Shown one piece after another: positions 34,223 to 43,350 of a stretch of DNA of 64,000 nucleotides (position 1 is its first letter; every line of letters begins with the position of its first letter). A model generated the notes under the pieces. The model saw only the letters and a program-made list of their open reading frames with translations. It did not search any database and was not told the DNA's origin. The position numbers were made by a program, and so were the translations under genes. This stretch comes from Ga0074139 sp046336825 (GTDB taxonomy: Bacteria > Bdellovibrionota > Bdellovibrionia > Bdellovibrionales > Bdellovibrionaceae). The stretch lies in the NCBI GenBank assembly GCA_046336825.1, contig JBKDFX010000097.1, forward strand, positions 1-64,000, read 5' to 3'.

Positions 34223-34541
34223 TTACTTGCTCAGTTGTAATTGGTGTTGGTGGCTCGTATTCAGTGTCCATTTCAAGCTGTTCAGGCTCAGGATCTTGAC
34301 TTTGATGGGGCTCGACGACTGGATTATCATCGACGCGAAGATCTGTTCGAATTTCTTCTATCAAGTTATCTGAGCTGATGTTGGCTTTTTTAAATTCATC
34401 CGTGAGTTCATCAGTTGAGCGCTTAAGATCAGAAAAAAAACGGCCCAGCGTGCGTGCCACATCGGGAAGTTGTTCAGGGCCCAAAAGAATGAGGCCCAGC
34501 ACGGCTAATACTGCAATTTCTGAAAAACCAAGACCGAACAT
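34194..34541 (-). CDS. tatB: Sec-independent translocase subunit TatB (TatA/B family)
   Basis: A 115-residue protein. One N-terminal membrane helix (LGFSEIAVLAVLGLILL) is followed by the hinge GPEQLPDVARTLGR, the TatB form rather than the TatA FGPKKLPELG form. An amphipathic helix and a long acidic tail come next. TatB binds the twin-arginine signal with TatC. No tatA is present beside it, so the pore-forming subunit is encoded elsewhere or this protein does both jobs. The gene overlaps tatC. Confidence 0.88.
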   Translation of the reverse strand: MFGLGFSEIAVLAVLGLILLGPEQLPDVARTLGRFFSDLKRSTDELTDEFKKANISSDNLIEEIRTDLRVDDNPVVEPHQSQDPEPEQLEMDTEYEPPTPITTEQVNDGKKSDSN

Positions 34542-34566
34542 ATATATTTATGAATTAACATGCGGC

Positions 34567-35193
34567 CTAAAATTGGGATACTTTTTTCTGATCGCTTTTG
34601 GAAATCGGGACTATTCCTAGATCGGAAAGTTTTTCTCGAGCCAAATCAGAGCCTGTTTTAAGATAACGATCATAAATACGAAGTACATTAGAAGTGCTTT
34701 GGATTTGAGATTTTTCGCTAATGTAACTGAGAACATCAACAAACTCGTTAAATCTTTTAGAGTAAATGTCGTAGACTTCTGCAATTGAATGGTCTCGACT
34801 TGACTCAGCCAAAAGTCGGTAGGCTGTGCCAGCAATGTCAAAACAGTAATCTAAATCAATTATTTTTCTTTGATAAGAGTCTCCAAAAAACCCACAAGTG
34901 TAGAGAGTTCGATCCGCGAGCCTTTTCAAAAGATCAATCTTAGTGGCTCGATTGGATTGAATAGCTGTCAGAAGTGTTTCAGCTAATGTTTGTGGAACTC
35001 TCTGGCCCACTTCATTTACCGTTTCTGAATCATGAAGTCTTTCTGCGACTACATAGTGCTCAAGAAGCTCAACAAGGTACTGCTCAGCTAAAACGGGAGC
35101 AGATACCCGTCTTGTGTTGAGAGCTTCTCTTACAGCTTCACGAAAAAACTCATCGTGACTCAAAAGTATTGTGTCTGATGCCATATGCTTCAT
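34567..35193 (-). CDS. conserved-looking alpha-helical protein of unknown function
   Basis: A 208-residue soluble protein, almost all helix, with no signal peptide. Notable stretches are VLAEQYLVELLEHYVVAE, LADRTLYTCGFFGDSYQRK and DLDYCFDIAGTAYRLLAE. The YTCGFFG and GTAYR elements look conserved enough to define a family, but I cannot name it. It lies directly upstream of tatB with a 25-bp gap and is probably co-transcribed with the Tat genes. Starts at 35193 and 35184 are both possible. Confidence 0.55.
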   Translation of the reverse strand: MKHMASDTILLSHDEFFREAVREALNTRRVSAPVLAEQYLVELLEHYVVAERLHDSETVNEVGQRVPQTLAETLLTAIQSNRATKIDLLKRLADRTLYTCGFFGDSYQRKIIDLDYCFDIAGTAYRLLAESSRDHSIAEVYDIYSKRFNEFVDVLSYISEKSQIQSTSNVLRIYDRYLKTGSDLAREKLSDLGIVPISKSDQKKVSQF

Positions 35194-35299
35194 TTTAACA
35201 ACTGGTCGGCTGGTATCACGCTTAGTTCAACGGGACCCGACCCAAGTCGGGCCATTTCGATAAAAGACAATTATGCAATTCAGTAATGCTGCTTATTGC

Positions 35300-37939
35300 C
35301 TATGTCTCTTTTTGATAATCTGATTTCATTACCGTCTTACTTTTAGAAACAGGACCGGCCACAACAAGCACTTCAGGCTGGGAAAAAATTTTTTTCGCCA
35401 ATTCCTTAACCTGCTGCTTTGTGATTTTTTTGTACTCTTCAATCACTTGAAAAATATGATCTGGCGATTGGCCGTAACAAACGTCAAGCAGGACAGCTTG
35501 TGCGATCGATGATTTTTTTTGTAGCGAAATTGCCTGTTGACCGATCAAATAGTTTTTAGCTCTGATCAGCTCATCATCTGAAATGTCACTCTCCATTAGT
35601 TTTTTGAGTTCATCCCTCATCATCTGAATGGCCTTGTTGGATTTTTCCGGTGAACAACCAATGTAGGTTCCGAAGTATCCAGCTTCAATTCCCTCCATGC
35701 GAACGGGAGACACAGAGTACGCCAATGAGTTTTTATCTCTCAGCTCAAGAAACAGTCGACCCCCTTGTCCCGATAAGACAGACTGCATAACGTCAAGCGC
35801 ATAACGATCTTCAGAATCTATTCTTAGTCCCTGATATCCTAGTACGATATGGGTTTGCTCTTTATCGAGCTCAATTTTTCCTATTTCGTTTGCCCTGTGT
35901 TCTGGCGTTTTAATCTCAAGATTGACTTTCTTACCTTTTGAAATTTGTTTTTCAAGATTCTCAATCTGCTTTTCAAGAAGTTGATTATCAAAGTCTCCGA
36001 CCACACAAATAACGAGATTTTGCCCGCAAACCAGTTGCTGGTGGTAATCTTTAAGCAAGCTTGTTGAAACTCCCTGAAGGGATTCGGCTGTTCCCAAGAC
36101 ATCACGCGAGTAGGGATGGTTTTTAAACATAAGTTCATGAAATCTTTGAAAGCAAACTTGCGCTGGATTGTCCTTTTTATTTTTAATTTGATTAATCTGT
36201 GCGCTTTTTTCTCTCTCCACTTTATCTTCTTCGAAGGTAGGGCTTCCAAGGACATCAAAAAATATGGGTAGTAGCTCTTTTTGATTGGGCGATAGACCGT
36301 CCAAGGTGAGGCCCATCGTGTTGCGCCCTCCAAAAGCTCCCAGACCTGCAGACACACTTTCAGTAATGTGATTAATCATGGCTTCAGAGTAATTTTTTGA
36401 ACCTGTTGTCCAGGTTCTTGATAACAGTTCAGTAACCCCTCCGTGTTGTGGCTTTTCAAATCTTATGCCCCCAAGAACTGCAGCTCTTAAGGAAAAGGTC
36501 GGTGTGCCTTTTTGATAGCGAGTGATGAGTTTTATTCCTGACGGTCTCACGCTGATTTTTGTTTCTGCCTGAATCTCTGCAGAATGTGTTAGCTTGGGTG
36601 CTTTTACTAAAAATTTTTGTAATTTAATTTTATTTTTTTTGGCCTTAGCAAAATCGATTTTGTATTTTTTCAGGGCTGCATTGAGTTGGCCTTTTAGTTT
36701 GGCGTCGACGTTTTCAGTTAAATAAACAATCGAAACCTTTTCAGGCGTTAAATATTTCCTCGCAATTTTAGTGATTTGCTCAGGCTTAACTGAATACAGT
36801 TGTTTAAGGTACTTTTGATAGTATTCGGGGTCCTTATAATAAAACTCATCCGAGCCTGCTTTTCGACTTAATCCATCAACAGTTTCCATGGCGTAAATTC
36901 CCTCGGAAGCCGAAATGGCTAGAGCCTTTTTCAATTCATCTGTAGTTGGTGGCTCGCTTACAATTTCATTAAGAACTTTAAACGCCTCTTCAGTTGCTTG
37001 AATTAACTTTTCTGATTCTCCATTCATGGAAACTGCAAATACTCCAGGATCAAGTGGGCTGTAGGAGAAAGCTCCAACGCTTTGAGTGAGAAGATTCTCA
37101 AGTCTTAGTTTGAGTGAAAGCCTGGAGCTGTCTCCGGTTCCTAATATTAAAGCCAAAAGGTCCAAAGCAGGAACGTCTTTATGGGTTACATTCGGCACAG
37201 GCCAAGCCAAGTAGGCTTGAGTTTTTTTAAATTTACTTTTTTCAACGCGAACTCTTGGCGTTTTCTGAATAGGTTCTTTAGCTCTTTTTCTTTTTTCTAG
37301 TTTGAATGGTTTGAACTCACCGAAGTATTGAGTGACTTCTTTTTTCATCATTTGAGAATCGAAGTCTCCAGCCACTACGAGAAACATATTAGAAGGAACA
37401 TAGCGAGACTCAAAAAACTTTTTTATTTTTTTTGCCGGCAGACTTTTTATGTTTTTTTCAAATCCAATAATTGGTGTTTTGTAGCTGTGTTTTTTGTAAA
37501 CGGTCTCGAAAAGTGTTTTCCACGCCACGCCCCCCAGGGAGTCTTCGCCTCTTTTAATTTCTTCGATTACGACTCCCCTTTCATTATCAATTTCGCTAGG
37601 ATCGAAAGTGGGAAATCCCATCATTTCGCTAATGACATTTAAAGCCACATGCCTTTTGTGGGACTCAATCGTGACGTAAAAAACAGTTTGATCATAAGAT
37701 GTATAAGCATTGAGCTCACCACCGTTACCCTCAACGAGGCTCGCAATTTCACCGGTTTTAAATTGGCGAGTCCCCTTGAAAAGAAGGTGCTCGATGAAGT
37801 GACTGATCCCCTCTTCCCCCCTTTTTTCATCTGCACTTCCCGTGCGAACCCACATTTGAACTGAGATAACGGGTGATTTTCGGCTCTCAACAAGAAGAAC
37901 CTGTAAACCGTTTTTAAGCTTGAAAACCTGTGACTTCAT
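35300..37939 (-). CDS. double-domain M16 (pitrilysin-family) zinc peptidase
   Basis: An 879-residue protein containing two tandem M16 halves in one chain. The first half has the inverted zinc motif His47-x-x-Glu50-His51 (SHFIEHLLFKG) and a downstream Glu in GVVIEEIKRGED, so it is the catalytic half. The second half (from about 455) lacks HxxEH and keeps only the clamp fold, including QGGRLFLELRDKNSLAYSVSP. There is no obvious signal peptide, so a cytoplasmic or unconventional location is possible. Its ATG (37937-37939) overlaps the hemW ATG on the other strand; AGAGGTG, inside hemW, is its ribosome binding site. Confidence 0.92.
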   Translation of the reverse strand: MKSQVFKLKNGLQVLLVESRKSPVISVQMWVRTGSADEKRGEEGISHFIEHLLFKGTRQFKTGEIASLVEGNGGELNAYTSYDQTVFYVTIESHKRHVALNVISEMMGFPTFDPSEIDNERGVVIEEIKRGEDSLGGVAWKTLFETVYKKHSYKTPIIGFEKNIKSLPAKKIKKFFESRYVPSNMFLVVAGDFDSQMMKKEVTQYFGEFKPFKLEKRKRAKEPIQKTPRVRVEKSKFKKTQAYLAWPVPNVTHKDVPALDLLALILGTGDSSRLSLKLRLENLLTQSVGAFSYSPLDPGVFAVSMNGESEKLIQATEEAFKVLNEIVSEPPTTDELKKALAISASEGIYAMETVDGLSRKAGSDEFYYKDPEYYQKYLKQLYSVKPEQITKIARKYLTPEKVSIVYLTENVDAKLKGQLNAALKKYKIDFAKAKKNKIKLQKFLVKAPKLTHSAEIQAETKISVRPSGIKLITRYQKGTPTFSLRAAVLGGIRFEKPQHGGVTELLSRTWTTGSKNYSEAMINHITESVSAGLGAFGGRNTMGLTLDGLSPNQKELLPIFFDVLGSPTFEEDKVEREKSAQINQIKNKKDNPAQVCFQRFHELMFKNHPYSRDVLGTAESLQGVSTSLLKDYHQQLVCGQNLVICVVGDFDNQLLEKQIENLEKQISKGKKVNLEIKTPEHRANEIGKIELDKEQTHIVLGYQGLRIDSEDRYALDVMQSVLSGQGGRLFLELRDKNSLAYSVSPVRMEGIEAGYFGTYIGCSPEKSNKAIQMMRDELKKLMESDISDDELIRAKNYLIGQQAISLQKKSSIAQAVLLDVCYGQSPDHIFQVIEEYKKITKQQVKELAKKIFSQPEVLVVAGPVSKSKTVMKSDYQKET

Positions 37940-39119
37940 GAATACACCTCTGCTAGTGAAAAAGTCCTTTGGAATTTATTTTCATATTCCTTACTGTATA
38001 CAACGTTGCACCTACTGCGATTTTGCTACCTATGAACAAACTCAAATAATGCCACCTTCTGCGTATACAACTTTAGTGCTCAAAGAAATGGATCTCAGAA
38101 AACATTTCTATGCACCCCAAGTCTTGGATACAATTTACTTCGGTGGCGGCACGCCTTCGCTCGTCAATCCTCAGAATATTCTACATATGGTCGAAGGCCT
38201 TGAAAAGCATGGCTTCACACGTGGTCCAGGAACAGAAATGACTCTGGAGATCAATCCTGCCACATTAAATGTGGAAAAGATGGACGCTTACCTTTCATTG
38301 GGTTTCAACCGCTTCAGTGTTGGGGCACAAACTTTCGATGACAGACTTCTAAAAAAAGTTCGTCGCGAACACACAGCAACTCAAACACGTGACACGCTTG
38401 CCTTTTTAAAAAGCTACTCTGTGAACTATTCTTTTGATTTGCTGTTTGGCCTTCCTGGACAAACAATTGAAGGTCTTCAGCGCGATCTGGAAGTGGTTTT
38501 GGATTTTCGCCCCCAGCATATCTCACCCTATTGTTTAACAGTTCCCGAAAGCAATCCTCTTTGGCTGGGTCGGCCTAGCGATGACACTCAAGTTGATATG
38601 TTTGATTTGATTACAAAAACTTTGATGAGTGCTGGCTACAATCAATATGAAATTTCAAATTTTTCTCTGCCAGGATTCGAATCCAAGCATAACAGCTTGT
38701 ATTGGCAGGACCAGGAGTGGTGGGGCCTTGGTCTCAGTTCACATTCTTATTCAAAACAAACGCGCTGGGGTATTCGCTACTGGAACCCTCGCTCTATAGC
38801 TGATTATGAAAAACAAATCAGCTCCTCTGAAGTGTGCTATTCGCCGCTTGAATTGCCTGAATCTCAATTTGAAAACCTAGAAAAACACCAAGCCTTGACT
38901 GACTACTGCCACACCTCATTAAGAATGTTGGCAGGTCTTGATCTTCATCAGCTAGAATTGAAGTTTGACTCTGGAGTCAGTCACCAGGTGTCTGATATAT
39001 GCAAAAAACTCGTGGCTCGAGGTTGGCTGATGGATACGCCTCAAGGCTTCGCTTTAACACAGACGGGCGTTGTCCTCAGCAATCAGGTCTTTTTAGAGCT
39101 CACTTTTTCTGCGGCTTAA
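37938..39119 (+). CDS. hemW: HemW-like radical SAM heme chaperone
   Basis: The family resembles oxygen-independent coproporphyrinogen oxidase but delivers heme rather than decarboxylating the porphyrin. The 393-residue product from ATG 37938 has the radical SAM motif CIQRCTYC after YFHIPY, then YFGGGTPSLV, GAQTFDDRLLK and the C-terminal LARGWL..-type HemN domain. The short N-terminus and lack of the extra HemN residues favour HemW over HemN. A TTG at 37920 would add six residues. No strong ribosome binding site is visible. It is divergent from the M16 gene with start codons sharing two bases. Confidence 0.88.
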   Translation: MNTPLLVKKSFGIYFHIPYCIQRCTYCDFATYEQTQIMPPSAYTTLVLKEMDLRKHFYAPQVLDTIYFGGGTPSLVNPQNILHMVEGLEKHGFTRGPGTEMTLEINPATLNVEKMDAYLSLGFNRFSVGAQTFDDRLLKKVRREHTATQTRDTLAFLKSYSVNYSFDLLFGLPGQTIEGLQRDLEVVLDFRPQHISPYCLTVPESNPLWLGRPSDDTQVDMFDLITKTLMSAGYNQYEISNFSLPGFESKHNSLYWQDQEWWGLGLSSHSYSKQTRWGIRYWNPRSIADYEKQISSSEVCYSPLELPESQFENLEKHQALTDYCHTSLRMLAGLDLHQLELKFDSGVSHQVSDICKKLVARGWLMDTPQGFALTQTGVVLSNQVFLELTFSAA

Positions 39120-39162
39120 GGGTTGACAATCCTTCAGAAGAACACAAATTTAAGGTGTTGAA

Positions 39163-39699
39163 ATGAAAGGGGTTTTTGTGTCTGAAAACAAGGGCGAATC
39201 GCCTCAAAATACTGAATCCACGGCGAATTCAGCTTCCAGTGAAAGTGCTATTAATTGGCAGTCTGAGGCTGAAAAATTTAAAAATGATTTTCTTTATCTT
39301 CGTGCTGAATTTGAAAACTATAAACGACATGCTGTAAAAGAGCGCTCCGAGCTGCTTCGTTACGCTGGAGAACGCTTGGCTCGAGACATTGTGGGTGTTG
39401 TCGATAATTTTGAGCGAGCTTTGGGTCTCGATGTTAAACCCGATACTCTCGATAACTATGTTAAAGGTGTTCAGCTCACCGCCCAAGAATTAAAAACTGT
39501 TTTAGAAAAACATGGAATTAAAGCGGTTGAATCTGACCGCGTTCCGTTTGACCCTAATATTCATGAGGCCCTAGGAAGTGAGCCCTCGACTGAAGTCGCG
39601 GAAGGTCACGTCTTGCGTGTATTTGAAAAACCCTATCGCTATCATGATAAACTTTTACGCGTTGGACGAGTTGTCATCGCAAAAAAACAAGAGGGGTAA
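39163..39699 (+). CDS. grpE: nucleotide exchange factor GrpE
   Basis: Releases ADP from DnaK. The 178-residue protein has an acidic, low-complexity N-terminus, a long coiled-coil (FKNDFLYLRAEFENYKRHA, the hallmark), then a beta-wing domain with GIKAVES...PFDPNIHEAL and VLRVFEKPYRYHDKLLRVGRV-type sequence. It is followed 3 bp later by a DnaJ-like gene but no dnaK is adjacent. A TTGACA lies at 39122, although no good -10 follows it, so a promoter there is only possible. Confidence 0.93.
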   Translation: MKGVFVSENKGESPQNTESTANSASSESAINWQSEAEKFKNDFLYLRAEFENYKRHAVKERSELLRYAGERLARDIVGVVDNFERALGLDVKPDTLDNYVKGVQLTAQELKTVLEKHGIKAVESDRVPFDPNIHEALGSEPSTEVAEGHVLRVFEKPYRYHDKLLRVGRVVIAKKQEG

Positions 39700-39702
39700 T
39701 CC

Positions 39703-40686
39703 TTGTCTAAAGATTTCTATTCGGTTTTAGGAGTTGCGAAATCAGCAACGGCTGAAGAAATCAAAAAAGCTTATCGAAAGCTAGCCATGCAGTTGCATCC
39801 TGACAAAAACCCTGGAAACAAAAAGGCTGAGGATAAATTCAAAGAAGTGACCGAGGCCTATGAAGTGCTCAGCGATCCTCAAAAAAGAAAAAATTATGAC
39901 TCTTTTGGCTCAGCCGATTTTTCTGGTTTTGGGGCTGGCGCCGCCGGTGCTGGTGGCTTTGAGGGTTTTCGACAGAGTGGAGGCTTTCAGGGCGGAGGCT
40001 TCAACCCCAATCAAGAAAACTTTCAAGATATTTTCGGAGATGTTTTTGGTGATCTATTTTCTGCTGGACGAGCTCGGCAGCGAAGGCCCGCCCGGGGCGC
40101 TGACCTCAGGTATTCACTCTCCATCACTTTAGAAGAATCCGCTTCGGGTTGCGAAAAGTTGATCACTTTTATTCGACAAAAGGGAACTCAAAATGAAACT
40201 GCCAAATTGTCAGTTTCTGTTCCCGCAGGCGTTCGCGAAAACCAAAAATTGAAGCTCAATCAAGAGGGTGATGTTCCTCCCTCAGGCGGCACCCCAGGTG
40301 ACCTTTACGTTATTATCAACATTCAGCCTCATCCTTATTTTGTTCGGGATGAAAATGATATTCACATTGATTTACCTCTCAGCTTTACTGATGCCCTTTT
40401 GGGTGCTGAAGTTGAAATTCCAACCCTTACCGGAAAGTCTGTATTAAAGGTGCCTGCGGGCACCTCAAGTGGAAAAAGTTTTCGACTCAAGGGCAAGGGG
40501 ATGCCTCGGATGGGGGGGCTTGGCGCTGGAGATCTTCTTGTGAAAGTCCAAATTGTGGTTCCACCTCGATTGACTGCTGAAGAAAAAGGCCTAGCAGAAA
40601 AGCTCTCGGAAAAAGTAGGCCAACCTGAGGCCATCGTCGAATTTAGGAATGGACTGCAAGAGTTTTTAAAGAATAGGAAGCTATGA
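39703..40686 (+). CDS. DnaJ-like co-chaperone lacking the zinc finger (CbpA type)
   Basis: Begins with TTG 39703, with GAGGGG at suitable spacing inside the grpE end. The J domain (1 to about 68) has the HPD triad in LHPDKNPGNKK. A long Gly/Phe-rich linker (GAGAAGAGGFEGFRQSGG) follows. Two beta-sandwich client-binding domains complete it. There is no CxxCxGxG repeat, so this is a class II Hsp40 (CbpA/DnaJB1-like). It stimulates DnaK ATPase and delivers clients. The grpE linkage supports this, although the main dnaJ is presumably elsewhere. Confidence 0.9.
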   Translation: MSKDFYSVLGVAKSATAEEIKKAYRKLAMQLHPDKNPGNKKAEDKFKEVTEAYEVLSDPQKRKNYDSFGSADFSGFGAGAAGAGGFEGFRQSGGFQGGGFNPNQENFQDIFGDVFGDLFSAGRARQRRPARGADLRYSLSITLEESASGCEKLITFIRQKGTQNETAKLSVSVPAGVRENQKLKLNQEGDVPPSGGTPGDLYVIINIQPHPYFVRDENDIHIDLPLSFTDALLGAEVEIPTLTGKSVLKVPAGTSSGKSFRLKGKGMPRMGGLGAGDLLVKVQIVVPPRLTAEEKGLAEKLSEKVGQPEAIVEFRNGLQEFLKNRKL

Positions 40687-42257
40687 TCTATCTCATTTTA
40701 TTTTCTGCATTAATTTTAAGTTCCTGTACCATCAGGCAGTCTCCGCAAAGGACTTCATCAACTCCAACGATAGTCACAGACTCGGCACCTCAGGCTCTCC
40801 CGCCTAAACGACCCGTTAATCCGACGACACTTCAAGATACAACCCAACTTAACGCACCTGTTGCTCCCCCTGGCCCTGACTGGTCTGGGCAAAGTGTTGA
40901 GCAGCTGCGCCTGGCACTCCAAGACCCAAAAAATACAGACTCTCGTTCTGAAATTCTTTTTCGACTTGGTGAGCAAGAAATGGTTCGTCGCAACTCTGAC
41001 CTTGCAACAAATTATTTTAATCAAATTCTTACCACTGATGTCACTTCTGTTTGGGCTGCTCAAGCCAAAAGCAATTTGGATCTATTACGTTCTCTCTCGC
41101 GAGTTTCACCCACAACCATTGGGGTTTTGCTTCCTTTGTCGGGCCGAGGCAGCGCTGTTGGCCAACGAGCCCTAAAGGCCATTCAGATGGGCCTTGGTCT
41201 GCACTATGGCTCAAGCAATTTTCAGCTCGCCATCGTGGACACCCAGGGTAATCTCGATAAAGCGCGAAGAGGTGTGGAGCGCTTGGTCCGCGAAGATAAT
41301 GTGGTTGCCATCGTTGGTGCCCTGTCGTCGCGAGAAGCCGAAAGTGCTGCTGCCAAAGCGGATGAGCTCGGAACACCTTTGATTACTCTTTCACAAAGAA
41401 GTGGAGTAACGGACTTAAGTCCCTACATTTATCGGAATGCACTCACTCCAGAAATGCAAATTCATCAACTCGTCAGAACGGCCATGAGTCAGTATGGTAT
41501 GAAAAAATTTGCTATTCTGTACCCCAATGATGCCTATGGTGTTGAGTCGGCAAATCAGTTTTGGGATGAGGTGCTTGTTCGCGGAGGCGAGATCACTGCG
41601 GCTCAAGTCTATGATCCTAGTACAACTGATTTCAAACATGCGGCCCAAAGACTTGTGGGGAGCTTTTACATTGAGGCTCGCCTTGATGAATACCGTGCTA
41701 AACAAAAAGAGTTCTCTCTCAAAAATAAAAAACGCTCTTCTCGAGAGAACTTAAGTCCCGACGATATTCTTACTCCCATCATTAATTTTGACGCGATATT
41801 TATTCCTGACAGTGCAAAAAATATGGGCCAAATATCTGCCTTTCTTAGCTACGTCGGCGTCAAAGATGTACATTTACTCGGGACAAATCTTTGGAACACT
41901 CCAGGACTCGCTCGACGTGCGGGGCAATTTCAAAATGCTCTCCTATTCGTTGACGGTTTTGTGCAAAATTCAAGCTCTGCAAAAAACTCTCGCTTCGTCG
42001 CAGAATTTCAGTCACTGTTCAAAGACTATCCAAGCATGATGGAAATTCAGGCCTTTGAAAGTGCCCTTATACTACGTGGTCTGGTGCTGTCGGGTGCTAG
42101 TGCCCGTCAAGAAGTTCGAGATGAATTATTGAAATTGCAAAATTTTCCTGGTGCGGTTTCCCCTTTAACAATGTCCCAAGACAGAGAAGTTTTACGACCT
42201 CTGTTTTCCTTAACTCTCCGAAAAGGAGAAGTTATACCTCTCGACATTTCTGAATAA
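40683..42257 (+). CDS. LpoA/YraM-like lipoprotein with periplasmic-binding-protein fold
   Basis: The leader MIYLILFSALILSSC ends in a good lipobox (LSSC), so the mature 509-residue protein is lipid-anchored, probably in the outer membrane. A TPR-like helical region (about 60-145, EILFRLGEQEMVRR) is followed by a type I periplasmic-binding fold (TTIGVLLPLSGRGSAVGQRAL through VDGFV). This order matches LpoA, the outer-membrane activator of peptidoglycan synthase PBP1A. It could instead be a Leu/Ile/Val-type binding protein without a transporter. It overlaps the DnaJ-like gene by 4 bp. Confidence 0.75.
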   Translation: MIYLILFSALILSSCTIRQSPQRTSSTPTIVTDSAPQALPPKRPVNPTTLQDTTQLNAPVAPPGPDWSGQSVEQLRLALQDPKNTDSRSEILFRLGEQEMVRRNSDLATNYFNQILTTDVTSVWAAQAKSNLDLLRSLSRVSPTTIGVLLPLSGRGSAVGQRALKAIQMGLGLHYGSSNFQLAIVDTQGNLDKARRGVERLVREDNVVAIVGALSSREAESAAAKADELGTPLITLSQRSGVTDLSPYIYRNALTPEMQIHQLVRTAMSQYGMKKFAILYPNDAYGVESANQFWDEVLVRGGEITAAQVYDPSTTDFKHAAQRLVGSFYIEARLDEYRAKQKEFSLKNKKRSSRENLSPDDILTPIINFDAIFIPDSAKNMGQISAFLSYVGVKDVHLLGTNLWNTPGLARRAGQFQNALLFVDGFVQNSSSAKNSRFVAEFQSLFKDYPSMMEIQAFESALILRGLVLSGASARQEVRDELLKLQNFPGAVSPLTMSQDREVLRPLFSLTLRKGEVIPLDISE

Positions 42258-42338
42258 CCCGCTAACCCACGACCTACATGACTTTCGTCATAGGCTCCAA
42301 AGACATTGCATAACGCAGTGTTGATGGAGGGAGGCCCT

Positions 42339-42713
42339 GTGGCTAACGAGAGAATAAGAAGTGAAGTCATTTCTGAGTTAAGAAAAAAGTTAATTTTAAA
42401 AAGAGCTGATTTAATTAATCGACTGCGAAACCAACACGAAGAAATCACCACTGGCTTTGAGCTTCGCGGTGATGAAATCGATCAAGTGGTGGCTGTTCAA
42501 AGTGAAAACACAGCTCTCACATTTCAAAATAGAATTCGAATAGAATTACAAGAAATTGAATCTGCGCTTTCAAGGATGGAAATGGGAACATTTGGAATCT
42601 GCGAAGAAACTGAAGAGCTCATCGAAATTGAAAGACTCATGGCGTTGCCTTGGACACGACTCAGCATAGAGGGTGCAGAGATTCGAGAGGCACTGCGAAA
42701 GAGATTTGCCTAA
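42339..42713 (+). CDS. DksA/TraR-like protein with degenerate zinc finger
   Basis: GTG 42339 is placed just after GGAGGGAGG, so it is preferred over ATG 42324, which lies within that ribosome binding site. The 124-residue protein has the DksA layout: a long coiled-coil hairpin (about 5-75) that could reach into the RNA polymerase secondary channel, then the finger region GTFGICEETEELIEIERL and LPWTRLSIEGAEIRE. Only one of the four zinc cysteines remains (C in GIC); the last two are Ser and Gly. It may fold without zinc. It is next to a four-Cys paralogue. Confidence 0.8.
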   Translation: MANERIRSEVISELRKKLILKRADLINRLRNQHEEITTGFELRGDEIDQVVAVQSENTALTFQNRIRIELQEIESALSRMEMGTFGICEETEELIEIERLMALPWTRLSIEGAEIREALRKRFA

Positions 42714-42811
42714 CCTTAGAGCAAGAGAACTTTTTTTAGTGACATCAATCTCTGTGTTCGTAATATGCGCCAATGTTGGATTTTCGGTGAAATCATCCAG
42801 AGGGGGAATTG

Positions 42812-43168
42812 ATGAAATCATCCGAACTTAAAGCGATTCGTGAATCGCTAGTTGCACAAAAAAGTTCGATTCTTAATCGACAAAAAGAACTAAAAGCAGA
42901 AACACTTCTGACTTCACAGATTTCTGATGAGTCTGAACAGATGGTTCTTGAGCAGTCTCAAAACCTTAGTCTGCATCTCAGAGAAAAGGAACGTCAGGTC
43001 CTGCTTCAAATCGAGAGAGCTCTTGGTAAAATTACTGACGGGACCTATGGCCAATGCGAATCCTGTGAGGACATGATTGGACTCAAGCGTTTGCAAGCAA
43101 GACCTTTCACGAACCTCTGCGTATCCTGCATGGAAGAACAAGAAAGCCAATCACCCCTGTTTCAATAG
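42812..43168 (+). CDS. DksA/TraR-family zinc-finger transcription factor
   Basis: ATG 42812 has AGGGGG six bases upstream; the TTG directly before it is not needed. The 118-residue protein has a coiled-coil hairpin and an intact C4 finger: CESC in GTYGQCESCEDMIG and CVSC in NLCVSCMEEQE. DksA-type proteins bind RNA polymerase and alter promoter opening, often with ppGpp. It is shorter than E. coli DksA (151), closer to the TraR/DksA2 size. It lies about 100 bp after the cysteine-poor paralogue and upstream of lon. Confidence 0.88.
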   Translation: MKSSELKAIRESLVAQKSSILNRQKELKAETLLTSQISDESEQMVLEQSQNLSLHLREKERQVLLQIERALGKITDGTYGQCESCEDMIGLKRLQARPFTNLCVSCMEEQESQSPLFQ

Positions 43169-43350
43169 AAATTCAGTGTCCTCAAATTCTTTGACAGTGT
43201 TTTGACATAGATTTCTGTCGAGTCTCTGTTGTGATGATTTCTCAATAAAATCCGGACCTCAAATCGCATAATTTATTTAAAGCCCGATTTGTGCCTCACC
43301 GATGCGTTAACCAGAGTTAATTGCAAGCTGGTTCAAGCTGGAGGCACCCT

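Noticed and set aside
35236..35251. Hairpin CCCGAC/GTCGGG between the M16 gene and the helical unknown gene as a terminator.
   Set aside because: The stem is only 6 bp and no T-run follows on the minus strand, so it is not reported as a terminator.
35300..37939. The M16 protein as two fused active peptidases.
   Set aside because: Only the N-terminal half has the HxxEH motif; the second half lacks zinc ligands, which is normal for this family's inactive half.
43185..43350. Heat-shock (CIRCE or sigma-32-like) control region upstream of lon.
   Set aside because: Two TTGACA-like elements are present but there is no CIRCE inverted repeat and no clear -10 element.
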